From Achromobacter seleniivolatilans (lineage in GTDB: Bacteria > Pseudomonadota > Gammaproteobacteria > Burkholderiales > Burkholderiaceae_B): a stretch of DNA of 64,000 bases. Within the stretch, counting starts at the first letter, position 1; each line of letters starts with the position of its first letter. This document shows, piece by piece, positions 49,501 to 51,331 of this stretch. The position numbers were made by a program, and so were the translations under genes. The stretch spans positions 6,510,001 through 6,574,000 of the forward strand of contig NZ_CP132976.1 of the NCBI RefSeq assembly GCF_030864005.1, in the 5' to 3' direction. The notes beneath the pieces were generated by a model. The model made no database searches, was not told the origin of the DNA, and was given only the letters and a program-made list of their open reading frames with translations.

Positions 49501-50262
49501 GTTATAGTGGCCCTCCGCAAGCGCGTCGGCGCTGTTGTCGAACGCATAGGTATTGCCGCTTACCAGCGCTGCGTTATGCCAGGTTGCGCCGCCATCTACG
49601 GAGATCTGAACGGTCTCACCCGGTTCCAGCAACCCGGTCAAGGTGGCACTGACGACTTGGTGTTGCACATTGGAGATAAAGCCGTTGCCGCTAGCCAATG
49701 CCCCTTTGGATATGGCGCTGATGACGGCAATCGCGGTGGGTCCAGCCGGCGCGGCGGGTGATATGGAACCACCCGAGCTTTCACTGCCGCTGCTACTGCC
49801 ACCACCACCACCGCCGCTGCTGCTTGCGGCAATGCCCGCCAGTCCCAACCCCAATGCGCCGAGAACCCAGGGCAAAGCGCCGCCCATGCCGCCGCCTTCG
49901 GCCAGTAGCGGATCAATCGCATCGATACTGTCGTAGGTGGGCACCGATGCGGCGGCGTCGGTCGCGCTTGCCTCTGCCGCATCCGGCGGCTGTAGCAACC
50001 ACAGCGACTCATCCGGGTCCTGCAAGACCAGGCTGTTCTTCTGGCCTTGGTGGTGCAGGTAATACCCATGCACCCGCACGACTTCGCCGGATACGGTCGT
50101 GATAACGAGCGTATCTCCGTCGCGAGTCATGGACTTGATTTGGGCTTTGGGTATGGGGACCTGTACGACCGATGGCGATGACAAGGTCAGGTCAGGTTGA
50201 GATGTACTGGACTGAGAATGTGTTTTCTTGTCCACGATACTGATAGAAATAGGGTTGCCCAT
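20176..50262 (-). CDS. Giant Bap/LapF-like type I-secreted repeat adhesin (10,028 aa)
   Basis: One uninterrupted frame encodes a surface or biofilm adhesin of roughly 1 MDa. The ATG at 50262 is preceded by GAGG about 8 bases upstream. Residues 1-110 resemble the BapA/LapF prefix domain. Residues about 125-165 are a hydrophobic segment (GALPWVLGALGLGLAGIAAS) plus a Gly/Ser run, the likely outer-membrane retention plug. About 39 Ig-like repeats (pattern ITxDTGxSSSDFIT ... VQISLDGGxTW ... ARVxDxAGNxG) follow, interrupted near the N-terminus by five short repeats. Then come six FG-GAP-rich modules, each with a secretion-target-like domain. The last ends the protein (NTFNLINGGHDTLVYNLLNA; IDRDGTGS; LLANHQLVLH). 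No TAAG-type LapG cleavage site stands out and lapD/lapG are not in the window. The export genes lie directly downstream. Confidence 0.95.
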   Translation of the reverse strand: MGNPISISIVDKKTHSQSSTSQPDLTLSSPSVVQVPIPKAQIKSMTRDGDTLVITTVSGEVVRVHGYYLHHQGQKNSLVLQDPDESLWLLQPPDAAEASATDAAASVPTYDSIDAIDPLLAEGGGMGGALPWVLGALGLGLAGIAASSSGGGGGGSSSGSESSGGSISPAAPAGPTAIAVISAISKGALASGNGFISNVQHQVVSATLTGLLEPGETVQISVDGGATWHNAALVSGNTYAFDNSADALAEGHYNFATRVINSAGVANAAGTQAVTIDTTAPTVVVASISITHQTGANSTELITNNNNPTFFGTLTAPLSAGDTVQISLDGGVSWNTATVTGTNWSFDPLLDGTYQVVVRVVDAAGNAGPSATQTVLVDTTPPASPTESISTNPNGTVTVAGTAQPGSTIKVTYPDGSTSTTVASASGAYSTTSSAEQNDGTVTVTATDEATNVSTPASTVYHNTTAPLAPTETVSANPNGTITVSGTARPGSTVTVTYPDGTTGSVVAGANGTYSVTSPTVQSSGPVSATATTPQGYTSTTASTPYTDTTPPAAPTETLTTNPNGTITVSGTAQPGSTVTVTYPDGTTGTAVTAANGTYSITSPTPQNNGQVTASATEAGGLSSSTASTPYTNTTPPATPTETTHTNPDGTLTVSGTAQAGSTVAVTYPDGTTGTVVASANGTYSITSPTVQYDGSVSVTATTVQGYSSPAATSSYHNTTPPLAPTETVVANSNGTLTVSGTAQPGSTVLITYPDGSTSSTVANANGGYSTSSAAAQLSGSIVATATTPEGYTSTATSHPYTNTLVPAATAAVSAITQDMGVNSSDFITSDQHLLVTATLTGTLNINLGDTVQISVDGGSSWHNAALVSGSTYQYDNSANTLAAGSYSFEARVVNAAGNASAASSQLVVINTTVPSASETIAITSITQDTGVSSSDFVTNDPSLVFHGTLGSALGSGESVQISLDGGTTWLNASVSGTSWSYDNSAGPLASGSYAVQARIISEAGAIGETASRLVVVNTVAPSATETVAISSITHDNGASGSDFITNDPNLVLHGTLGATLASGDRVQISLDGGSTWLNASVSGLTWSYDNSANTLASGSYNVEARVVDTAGNVGLGASQLVVVNTVAPSATETIAITSITQDTGASSSDFVTNDSSLVFHGTLGSALASGETVQISLDGGATWLNAAVSGSTWSYDNSASALADGNYTINARVINVAGNIGQTASQPMVVNTLAPSATETIAITAINLDTGVSGNDFITSDPNLVFHGTLGIPLAPGDSVQISVNGGSTWLNATVSGTDWSYDNSANALSNGSHIVQARVINLAGVAGQSASQSVTINIQAPSASETIAITSITQDSGASSSDFITNDANLVFHGTLGSTLGAGDGVQISIDGGMTWLNATVSGTSWSYDNSVSTLTDGSYTVQARVVNIAGNVGQTASQALVINTVPPSASETIAITSITQDGGISSSDFVTNDSSLVFHGALGSALASGETVQISLDGGTSWLNTTVSGTSWSYDNSANALADGSYSVQARVINLAGGIGQSASQTVVINTAAPSASETIAITSITQDTGASSSDFITNDANLVFQGTLGTALAAGDSVQISLDGGSTWLNATASGTSWSYDNSANPLANGTYSVEARVINLAGNIGQIASRTLVIDTTAPNASETIAITFITQDSGASSSDFVTNDPSLVFHGTLSTALAAGNSVQVSLDGGSTWRTATVSGTAWSYDNSGTPLSDGTYNVAARVIDIAGNVGQSASQTVAINTQAPSASETVAITAITPDSGASSSDFITNAQHLVFHGTMGTALASGDSVQISLDGGSTWQNTTVSGATWSYDNTANTLANGTYSVAARVVNVAGNVGQIANQTVVINTQAPSASETVAITAITLDSGISSTDFITNAPNLVFHGTVGTLLAAGDSVQISLDGGSTWLNTTVSGTSWSYDNSANALADGTYSVAARVINLAGDVGQSASQTVVINTVAPSASETVTISGITPDTGISSSDFITSASNLVFHGAVGTALANGDSVQISLDGGSTWQSATVSGTTWSYDNSAHALPDGTYSVAARVINVAGDVGQTASQTLLINTVPPSASETVTISSISPDTGISAADFITNAPSLIFQGTVGTALAAGDSVQISLDGGSTWQNTTVSGTTWSYDNTANVLADGTYTVVARVVNVAGSVGQTASQSVVIDTTTPAANESIVISSITRDTGASASDFITSDHTLLYQGTLSAPLLNQQIVQISADGGTTWQTANVTGTSWSYDGTGASLPDGSYTVQARVADLAGNIGQSTSQVVVIDSTPPSASVTVTVISITPDTGLSNSDFITSATHLVFQGTVGAALASGDGVQISLDGGSTWHNAAVSGANWTYDNSANTLADGSYNVLAQVIDAAGNVGSSASQVVVVSTTPPSSSETVSLVSITRDSGLIGTDFITNDHSLLFNGTLGAPLIGGEAVQLSTDGGSTWQTASVSGTAWTLDNTANSLPDGSYDVQVRVINVAGDVGATTAQTVVIDSVAPSAAPTISAISADTGSSAGDFITSAQHLVVSATLSGTLAANDTVQISLDGSNTWQTATLVSGNLYQLDNSANTLAAGTYTFATRVTDVAGNTSAVSSQTVVIDTAPPAAGNSVAITSYTDTVGPLVGNFGNGSSTNASAPLLNGTVSGLNSGDLVQVYQGSTLLGNANVSGGSWTYQLSSNPDGAYTYRALITDIAGNPGTVSSDFGFTIQTVAPVVTAALTAISPDTGVSSSDFLTDTNHLILSGTLSAALPAGDSVQVSLNGGATLMAATVSGTTWTLDLSGATLADGSYPAQVWVQDGAGNQSPISSQTFIINSVAPTQSVAITSITQDTGTSSNDFITSDQTLVFHGSLGAALAANGSVQISLDGGSTWHAASVSGTSWSYDNSASALAAGSYNVEARVVDTAGNIGNLASQTLIINTTAPTTGNSVAISNYADNIAAQVGNFASGTSTNDTTALLNGSVTGLIAGDIVQVFQGSTLLGNATVSGNTWTYQLGALAEGSYSFDAVITNVAGIQGTTSSLFTLTVDTSAPTESISITAISPDTGSSASDFITNGNHLLFSGTLGSTLAIGEYVQVSLDNGGTWQTASVSGNTWSYDNSAATMADGSYEVLARVVDAAGNPGTSASQLVVINTVAPVESIAIVSMTPDTGISSSDYVTSAQNLVFHGSLSTALGAGESVQFSLDGGATWRNATVSGSSWTYDNSANTLASGNYTVQARVINVAGDSGTVASQLVVIDTATPAGNPITLTSITPDTGASASDFITGSNTLVFNGALTSPLAANESVQISLDGGATWLNATVSGTTWSYNNTANVMADGSYSVQARIIDGAGNIGNGTSHAIVIATVAPTASISISSISQDTGSSATDYITNDNTLVFRGNLSGALGASQSVQVSLDGGSTWQTASVSGTAWTYDNSANVLANGSYSVQARVTDVAGNIGQSAVQTVVINTQAPTESIAITSITPDTGSSSSDFITSGQNLVLHGSLGSALAANQSVQISLDGGNTWQSASVSGNSWAYDNSANTLLAGNYNVAARVIDTAGNTGQLATQVVQIATAAPSATASVASISVDSGSSASDFVTNDQTLQVYATVNGTLASGNSVQISVDGGTTWHAATLVSGNTYAYDNSASALAAGNYSFEARVVDAAGNASAAGTQAVVIATSAPANTVAITAISPDTGVSASDFITNANQLIFSGTLATALPAGAGVQISLDAGATWHAANVSGVTWSYNNTANVLADGTYTVQARLIDLAGNTTTEVSQAVGINTQIPSATAAISGISQDTGTSGSDFITSDQSLVISATVTGSVASNQFVQISLDGGSTWHAAALVSGNTYAYDNSANAVAAGTYTFEARVADSAGNASSATSQAVQVITTAPTTGNSVAITSYTDDIFPQSGIFTSGTSTNDSAPLLNGTVTGLKPGDIVQIFQGATLLGNAAVSGSTWTYQLGTLAQGDYTFDAVITDVAGLQGTASSNFSLTVKTSPPSVSETISIAAISPDTGVSGTDFITGSSHLVFTGVLGTALAAGDIAQISLDGGNTWLNSVVSGTAWSYDNSANTLADGVYNIKARVVDAAGNQGNTGNQALVVNTTAPTQSITIASVTPDTGVSNSDYLTTSNTLIFNGNLGSALASNQYVQISLDGGLTWRNASATGSTWNYNNTANVMSDGSYAVQARVIDTAGNIGLSTSQTVVVDSTAPSQIITIALVTPDSGVSSSDFITNVNTLQFQGALSAPLGSGESVQFSLNGGVSWSIATVSGTTWSYNNSASVLADGSYNLKVEVIDQAGNIGHTANQVLIVNTAIPNESIAITSITPDTGSSASDFITASNNLVFNGTLSSTLNSQQSVQISLDGGSTWQTAATTGTAWTFNNSANTLANGTYTVQARVVDVAGNIGSNVSQMVVIYNGLPTATAAISSISPDTGNSGTDFITGAAQLTITATVTGTLGVNDYVQISLDGGNTWRTATQTSGNLYALDNTASTLAQGSYTFEARVINLQGSFSTAGTQTVVIATTPPAVTAISVQTEVTDTAQGLLTGTGSTTNNASNNDFVTRDPSVIINGNYTGTLLASQFLQISSDGGITWANTTVNTSTHTWIYIDPTTRTSNVTYQLRAVDVAGNVAAGVTSQLLTVQTVAPLQSLLAPTLLTANDTGVVGDEITTATSLTFNSINSLPGTPGNTIALINDVNNNGIYAQGIDPVLASTTVAADGSWSISVAGLSLGNYNLAFLQLDPAGNRSLLSGVTQISVVAANNSITAAATWGNGFAGNLTSGASLTLGNNGLWTFSQDVSGGTNEAIYTSTGLTSYNAINLANSGQQSTGASFADIKRSGFAALVSEGNNIAQQSYWTTTNGVSYTQGTLTGNSLAYGGVAAFDKTGGGYLGFAFGNSNNNTLAFVTNTTGTLTWMNGTATAGTGRPSGTGAIATINSYAEVSAVDLNNTGVVDVIEHTNGSGNFALTTLMNNQATTNTFSSVNSIAGVFNTPVAGNSTTPISMTWADFNNDGYVDLYLNNGRNAANTADSNSGRIYWNNGAGAFGTTSAATGTTTGGTATYFANSMQGGASLAIDWNHDGQMDAIEFPAFGVTGSPTLYMNQGNGYFATGVALTGSSTYNGVTGAMAVDYNWDGAMDIVMHQSAAASVVISNANPTAYGTSLHLRILDPNGINDYYGNIVQLFDQTGKLVQSQILNPQSGLFTNNGTGIVDFYGLNPTSTYTAVLLRSIGGIASNVGGLPAVGSLTVQNVNSTWTGLTPGAATNAYVLAAEAGTATATGSFTGTGYNDTFFATLGTNTYNGSGGLSGASYGTPAWIASGGMNVLSFALAGSTALNINLNTTTAQNTGYNTVTLNNIQGIIGNAGNDTFTSSTTANVNNQFQGGGGNNVFNLTGGGGHTTLLFPLLNSADATGGNGTNTVNGFVLGNVSSTANADVLDLSGLLSGYNGTAYLYYDQTSAKYQLDVASQSLNNYLQVSNNGANTTVSVDLTGSGNFHTLATLNGVATDLPTLLLNNQLLLSSSNTQGVITVTSVTTVNTLPVISGTVPFALANGEYMLVVLNGVTYSSANGAVVVDPLNHTWSLQVPIVNALAAATYTVGAGVFTSSGTLMADSHSSGQLIVSAVPSTSFRASGISNSATDTAITLQNGAWVIVANDTVYASNGVSNATLGNFTSTSIAVASQSTTSATFIDYNRSGYMSLFGENQNYAAGQVAWTYNGSAYANTYVTGSGNTSSNVSASNSGVTAFENTGNGYVGLSYGSTFPNAANSSGGGYNTQLVVNTNGTIAGMIKDVNYVSTNTGSPAPTNINNATAYEEVSVVDISNNGTVDLAYHGTNGSNYTSAAKTATDSNAYRLVIVSNNGNNVLNSTQVLDNVFYENGGATGQAQQPATGLAWGNFGGNGYMSLFLTAGQISSNGTVAATTTPQIIYNNGGTLVSSTVGPYSTTYLSTTLNGAGSSALAVDWDADGKLDVIQLPNSTSTGPIQLYTNLGGGNFSTGTLATISTTGVTGAVAADLNWNGAQDLVYFYANGTNATVMNPNAVAYGTSLHLRIVDPGGINIYFGNTVQLIDNSTGLVVAADIINPQSGLGTNNSTGIVDFYGLDPNHTYSAVLLNTINGVLSNVGGVTSTTAGAGGVGAVQAVNFNSTWSNLAPGAADHAYVLTATLGTSGSNLVNAYTGAAGGGSPLTGTGYNDTFYAETGTSVYNGAGGASIDNTGASVWSPNGGMNIVDYSAAGSTALTINLSLSTAQNTGYNTATFQNIQGIYGSNGANVLTDGTGDDQFMGRGGADTFNLTHGGHDSVIYALQNASNATGGNGSSDVINGFVAGSYNSNANADQIVLRNLLLGFTPNAAGEALYINGVATINSGTAIGSFLSTSITGGNTVISIDRDGAGSAYGSTALLTLNGVQTNLATLLANGQIVINAAPAVYVNAESTTNTTPIVSGSLALGLVGGETMQVIINGVTYSSSTGAVSVDPLNNTWSVQVAAGSPLAVGTYNVVAQVLSSSGAVLVQDQSNNQLSVTAPPSGSFAATGSSNSATDTAITLGANGDWQILANDTVFTSTANSSRTQGAFSTTSIAVSGQSSASATFIDFNRSGYMSLFGQNGNASPGQVTWTFNGSAYTTTYVGGSGNTSANVSAASGGVVAFENTGNGYVGIVYGDTGPNDSQNGGGYNTQLVVNTNGTIAGMIKSANYVSSNVGSPAPTNTNNAQPYEEVSAVDFTNSGTVGLAYHGTNGSNYTSAAKTATDSNAYRLVLVSNSGAGTFNSTQVLDNVFYENGGASGLTQQPATGMAWGDFSGNGYMSLFLTAGQTSAYGAVIATSTPRILYNNGGTLVQSTLGAYATTYLTTTLNSVGGSALAVDWDADGKLDIIQLPNSTSTGPVQLYTNLGGGNFNTSALATISTAGVTGAVVADLNWNGTQDLVYFNANGSTATVMNPNTVAAGTSLHLRILDPGGINSYFGNTVQLIDNSTGLVVAADIINPQNGLGTNNSTGIVDFYGLNPNHTYSAVLLNSIGGGSANVGGVTATTTGAGGVGDVQQVNFNSTWANLTPGAANHAYVLTAALGTSGATPVNAYTGAAGGGGPLVGTGYNDTFYAQTGTSVYNGAGGTVTDSSGASVWTSTSGMNIVDYSAAGSTALTINLSLSTAQNTGYNTATFQNIQGIYGSSGANVLTDGSGGDQFMGRGGADTFNLTHGGHDSVIYALQNASNATGGNGSSDVINGFTLGSVNSNANADQIVLSNLLLGFTPNAAGEALYINGVATINSGNTIGSFLSTSITGGNTVLSIDRDGSGSVYSSTTLVTLNSVQTNLTTLLANGQILLNPAPSVSVNAESTTDNTPIISGTLVGGLGTGTTLQVIVNGVTYSSSTGAVAVDLQNSTWSVHLPIADTLATGTYSVTAQVVNTAGTVLVQDQTSGELVVNALPVTNFNAVGASNTSYDVAITLSTTGGWQILANDTVFSSNASSSATLGNFSTTAIGNGQTTSSATFIDFDRSGYMSIFGENGNAAPGQVTWTFNGSAYTTTVVNGSGNTSANVSAVNGGVAAFENTGNGYVGISYGSSFPNNASNYGGYNTQLVVNTNGTIAGMIKDINYVYTNTGSPVPTNINNATAYEEVSVVDISNNGTVDLAYHGTNGSNYTSAAKTATDSNAYRLVIVSNNANNVLNSTQVLDNVFYENGGATGQTQQPGSAMVWGDFGGTGYMSLFLIAGQTDASGAVTASTSPRILYNNGGTIVSSTFGAYASTFLSSSLNESYGSSVAVDWNADGKLDIIQMPNGSISGPIQLYTNLGGGHFTTSSLGTAALGVSGLVTADLNWSGAQDLVYFNNNGGVNTVINANPVAYGTSLHLRIVDPGGINIYFGNTVQLIDNSTGLVVAADIINPQSGIGVNNSTGIVDFYGLNPNHTYSAVLLNTINGVLSNVGGVTSTTAGVGGLGAVQAVNFNSTWSNLAPGAANHAYVLTATLGTASASAVNAYSGAAGGGGPLVGTGYNDTFYAETGTSVYYGAGGASIDNTGASVWSSTGGMNIVDYSAAGSTALTINLSLSTAQNTGYNTATFQNIQGIYGSNGANVLTDGTGDDQFMGRGGADTFNLTHGGHDSVIYALQNASNATGGNGSSDVINGFVAGSYNSNANADQIVLRNLLLGFTPNAAGEALYINGVATINSGDTIGNYLSTSITGGNTVISIDRDGAGSAYGSTALLTLNGVQTNLATLLANGQIVINAAPAVYVNAATTTNTTPIVSGSLALGLVGGETMQVIINGVTYSSSTGAVAVDPLNNTWSLQVPIANALGAGTYSVVAQVLSSSGTVLVRDQSSNELTINAVPVIPASISINVVTPSTATDTAITLGANGDWQFLANDALFNSTANSDATQGSFSVTPLYVSGQSTASATFIDFNRSGYMSIFGENGTSTPGQVAWTFNGSAYTSTYVNGSGNTSANTQVGNSGVAAFGNTGNGYVGIIYGDTGPNDAQNGGGYNSQLVVNTNGSLAGMIKNVNYVYTNAGSPIPTNVNNAQPYEEVSVVDISNNGTVDLAYHGTNGSNYTSAAKTATDSNAYRLVIVSNNGNNVLNSTQVLDNVFYENGGATGQTQQADTGMAWGNFGGNGYMSLFLTAGQTASNGTVAASTTPQILYNNGGTLVNSTIGAYATTYLTTSLNGAGGSALAVDWNADGKLDIIQLPNSTSTGPIQLYTNQGGGNFSTSALTTISTAGVTGAVLADLNWNGAQDLIYFNANGSANTIANPNAVAPGTSLHLRILDPGGINSYFGNTVQLIDNTTGLVVAADIINPQNGLGTNNSTGIVDFYGLDPNHTYSAVLLNTINGVLSNVGGVTSTTAGAGGLGAVQAVNFNSAWSNLAPGAANHAYVLTAALGTSGATPVNAYTGAAGGGGPLVGTGYNDTFYAQSGTSVYNGAGGTSIDSSGASVWSSTGGMNIVDYSAAGNTALTVNLSLIAAQNTGYNTATFQNIQGIYGSSGNNVFTDSSAGGNLFMGRGGADTFNLNHGGDTVVFALQNASNATGGNGSADVINSFSVGSVNSNASADVISLNNLLLGFTPNAAGEALYINGVATINSGNTIGNYLSTSIAGGNTVLSIDRDGTGSAYSSTVLATLNGVQTNLSTLLANGQIVINGTPAIYVNAVSTTDTTPTVTGTLVDGLVSGETLRVIINGVTYSSSTGAVEVDALNNTWSVQAGTLAAGTYNVVAQVLSSSGAVLMQNQTSNQLTITAAPVVTFNASGTSGSATGTAITLGTNGSWQFLSNDTIFNSTGSNSATLGNYSTSLIAVSGQSTTAATFIDYNRSGYMSLFGENQNYAAGQITWTFNGAAYTSTYLGGTGNTSANVSASNSGVAAFSNTGNGYVGISYGSTFPNAANSSGGGYNTQLVVNTNGSLAGMIKDVNYVYTNTGSPVPTNINNATAYEEVSAVDISNNGTVDLAYHGTNGSNYTSAAKTATDSNAYRLVIVSNNGNNVLNSTQVLDNVFYENGGAAGQTQQPASAMTWGNFGGNGYMSLFLPAGQTNATGTVTASTIPRILYNNGGTLVSATTGAYATTYLVSTLSENSGSSLAVDWNADGKLDIIQLPASTSTGPIELYTNNGGGLFSTSALATVSTAGVTGAVTADLNWNGAQDLVYFYANGATATVVNPNTVAAGTSLHLRILDSNGINVYFGNTVQLVDNTTGLVVAADIINPQSGTGTNNSTGIVDFYGLNATHTYSAVLLNNVNGVSQNVGGVSSATAGENGVGATNSINLNSTWSHLTPGAADHAYVLTAATGTSGASDVNAYIGAAGGGSSLLGTGYNDTFMAQTGTSVYEGAGGTGTDSSGAAVWSSSGGLNIVDYSAAGTTTLNINLNNSAAQNTGYNTATFHNIQGVIGDAGINTFTDSNAGSNLFQSGGGTNTFNLINGGHDTLVYNLLNASSATGGNGTGADVVNGFKVGAFASTTGADQINLNGLLMGFTPNASGEAKLINGVATINSGDTVANYLSASTSGNNTVISIDRDGTGSTYTPTALLTLNNVHTDLATLLANHQLVLH
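22580..25272 (-). repeat. Adhesin module 5 (about 2.69 kb)
   Basis: The start is ISINVVTPSTATDTAITL. FG-GAP segments are followed by an internal copy of the secretion-target domain (NTFNL... equivalent: DTFNLNHGGDTVVFALQNA) and a closing Ig-like unit. Long stretches of DNA are identical to modules 2-4, for example the block coding FYENGGATGQTQQ. Confidence 0.85.
25272..27972 (-). repeat. Adhesin module 4 (about 2.70 kb)
   Basis: The start is NFNAVGASNTSYDVAITL, in the same order as the other modules. The target-like domain reads DTFNLTHGGHDSVIYALQNA and ends IDRDGAGSAYGS. The closing Ig-like unit carries VNAATTTNTTPIVSG. Confidence 0.85.
27972..30675 (-). repeat. Adhesin module 3 (about 2.70 kb)
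   Basis: The start is SFAATGSSNSATDTAITL. The target-like domain DTFNLTHGGHDSVIYALQNA is identical in protein sequence to those of modules 2 and 4. The closing unit carries VNAESTTDNTPIISG. Confidence 0.85.
30675..33374 (-). repeat. Adhesin module 2 (about 2.70 kb)
   Basis: The start is SFRASGISNSATDTAITL. It has the full order of FG-GAP repeats, target-like domain and closing Ig-like unit (VNAESTTNTTPIVSG). Its last 600 bases are nearly identical to those at the end of module 4. Confidence 0.85.
33374..35975 (-). repeat. Adhesin module 1, divergent (about 2.60 kb)
   Basis: The start is SITAAATWGNGFAG. FG-GAP motifs include DFNNDGYVDLYLNNG and DWNHDGQMDAIEFP. The target-like domain is NVFNLTGGGGHTTLLFPLLN. 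It shares architecture with modules 2-6 but much less sequence, so it is the oldest or least homogenised copy. Confidence 0.8.
35975..47850 (-). repeat. Main Ig-like repeat array of the adhesin (about 37 units)
   Basis: Units of about 100-107 residues follow the pattern SETIAITSITQDTGASSSDF, then LVFHGTLGSAL, VQISLDGGSTW, WSYDNSA and a closing VINTxAPS. This resembles bacterial Ig-like repeats of Bap-type adhesins. Three units differ (beginning NSVAITSYTDTV, NSVAISNYADNI and NSVAITSYTDDI) and share GTSTNDSAPLLNG-type cores. The last unit before the modules (LLTANDTGVVGDEITT) is also divergent. Confidence 0.85.
47850..49110 (-). repeat. Five short (about 84-aa) Big_6-like repeats
   Basis: Each unit runs from ET.x.TNPNGTxTVSGTAQPGS through VTYPDGTTG and NGTYSxTSP to Y.NTTPP..PT. 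They differ in length and sequence from the roughly 100-residue repeats on either side, which marks a switch of repeat type near the N-terminus. Confidence 0.85.
49110..49740 (-). repeat. First two Ig-like units of the adhesin
   Basis: Two units of about 100 residues (TAIAVISAISKGALASGNGF and VASISITHQTGANSTELIT) link the N-terminal retention segment to the short-repeat block. They are more divergent than the main array. Confidence 0.75.
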
Positions 50263-50436
50263 TTTCTATACCTCAAGAACTTGACATCCAGGCTGGGGAT
50301 CAGGAAGGCTCAAGTTAGGAAATATGTTATGCGCAAAAAAAAGCAAATGGATTACATCAAAATAAATATTTGTTTTGGGGAACAAAAATAAAAAAATTCA
50401 ACACAGCCATTCGCTCAAACTAATGCTGCGGTATCA

Positions 50437-50478
50437 GATTCCATTTGGGAATCGAATAAAAGATTCCATTTTGGAATC
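50437..50478. promoter_or_regulatory. Two tandem 17-bp palindromic operators
   Basis: GATTCCATTTGGGAATC (50437-50453) and GATTCCATTTTGGAATC (50462-50478) each have perfect GATTCC/GGAATC arms around a 5-bp centre. Their starts are 25 bp apart, and they lie 175-216 bp before the adhesin ATG. Paired identical dyads in an adhesin promoter region suggest binding by a dimeric regulator. The regulator is unknown. Confidence 0.65.
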
Positions 50479-50954
50479 GGATAGAGGATTAATAAGTAAA
50501 CTGGCAGGGTGATAGTCATTTATCCCGTCGGCTACAGGCGGATTATTGTTTGGAGCCTATTAATTATTTTCATCGTCAGGTACTTGCTATATCTGCTTTG
50601 CCTGACAGCCCGGCGCGCAGGCAGCCTCAATCGCTGGCCGATGAGAAAACTAAAGGGCGCGGCTATTCAAACGTTGCATTTTCAAGAAGAGAAGTGCATT
50701 TAAATAAATGCGTGTCCGCGAACTCTCGCAGTCAGGGTCAATATCGCTTGCTGGTGTCGTTGCTTGGTATTAATAGCAATTTCGTATTGGACGCGGCCGC
50801 AATAACTGGGGGCAATCTTAATACCCATGTCTTCGACTAGTTGGTATGCTTCCGAAACGCAAACGAGCTGGCTGTTTAGCGTGGCTGTTTAATGCCGCGC
50901 TTTCCGGATCGTCTTGCAGATTCGCTCAAGCAAGATCGACTTTGAAAACACAGC

Positions 50955-50971
50955 AGCCGCGCATCGCGGCT
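50955..50971. promoter_or_regulatory. Hairpin in the lipoprotein gene leader
   Basis: AGCCGCG, CAT, CGCGGCT forms a perfect 7-bp stem ending 20 bp before the ATG at 50992. It has no T tail. It may affect translation or be incidental. Confidence 0.3.
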
Positions 50972-50991
50972 TACCACGATGAGGTTGTTGA

Positions 50992-51318
50992 ATGAGAATG
51001 TCGTTGCTTTTCGTGGCCGCTATCGTGACGGGTTGTGCGGCCACCAGCTCTGGAGACTTGATCAGCGAAGCGAAGATCGCGGCTATCAAGATCCATGTCA
51101 CCACCTTTGACGAAATGGCCCGTGACTTCGGGCCGCCTCGGACCCAGCACGTCAATCCGCAGGGGATACGTACTGCCACGTGGTTCTACTTCAATAACAG
51201 TGAATATGGGGCCGTGCAGGATCAGCGGACGTTGACGGTGATCTACAACCAAGACGGCACCGTCAAGGACTACATGAACGCTTCCAGCGGCCAGACAGAG
51301 AAAAAACCCGGTCGCTAA
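50992..51318 (+). CDS. Small lipoprotein, BamE/SmpA-like style
   Basis: The 108-residue protein begins MRMSLLFVAAIVTGCAATSS, with a lipobox (VTGC, Cys15), so it should be lipid-anchored. The rest (FDEMARDFGPPRTQHVNPQG, then ATWFYFNN and TLTVIYNQDGTV) has the short beta-alpha-beta style of BamE/SmpA-fold lipoproteins, but I do not identify a named family. GAGG lies upstream. Codon 1 could instead be the ATG at 50998. It diverges from the adhesin and could share its regulatory region. Confidence 0.7.
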   Translation: MRMSLLFVAAIVTGCAATSSGDLISEAKIAAIKIHVTTFDEMARDFGPPRTQHVNPQGIRTATWFYFNNSEYGAVQDQRTLTVIYNQDGTVKDYMNASSGQTEKKPGR

Positions 51319-51331
51319 TCGGCGTCACTCA

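Larger units (their letters stand above)
50263..50991. other. AT-rich regulatory region upstream of the adhesin
   Basis: This 729-bp gap between the divergent adhesin and lipoprotein genes is clearly AT-richer than its surroundings around 50330-50520. It holds two tandem palindromes (50437-50478) and a hairpin at 50955-50971. Plus-strand frames at 50509-50840 lack ribosome sites and family resemblance, so I do not call genes there. The adhesin promoter must lie here, but I cannot place its -10/-35. Confidence 0.6.

Noticed and set aside
20176..50262. CRISPR-like array because of many regular repeats
   Set aside because: The repeats are about 250-320 bp protein-coding units in one frame and not 28-37-bp repeats with unique spacers.
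50509..50840. Two overlapping plus-strand frames in the adhesin upstream region
   Set aside because: There is no ribosome site, no recognisable domain and mixed codon use. I treat the region as regulatory.
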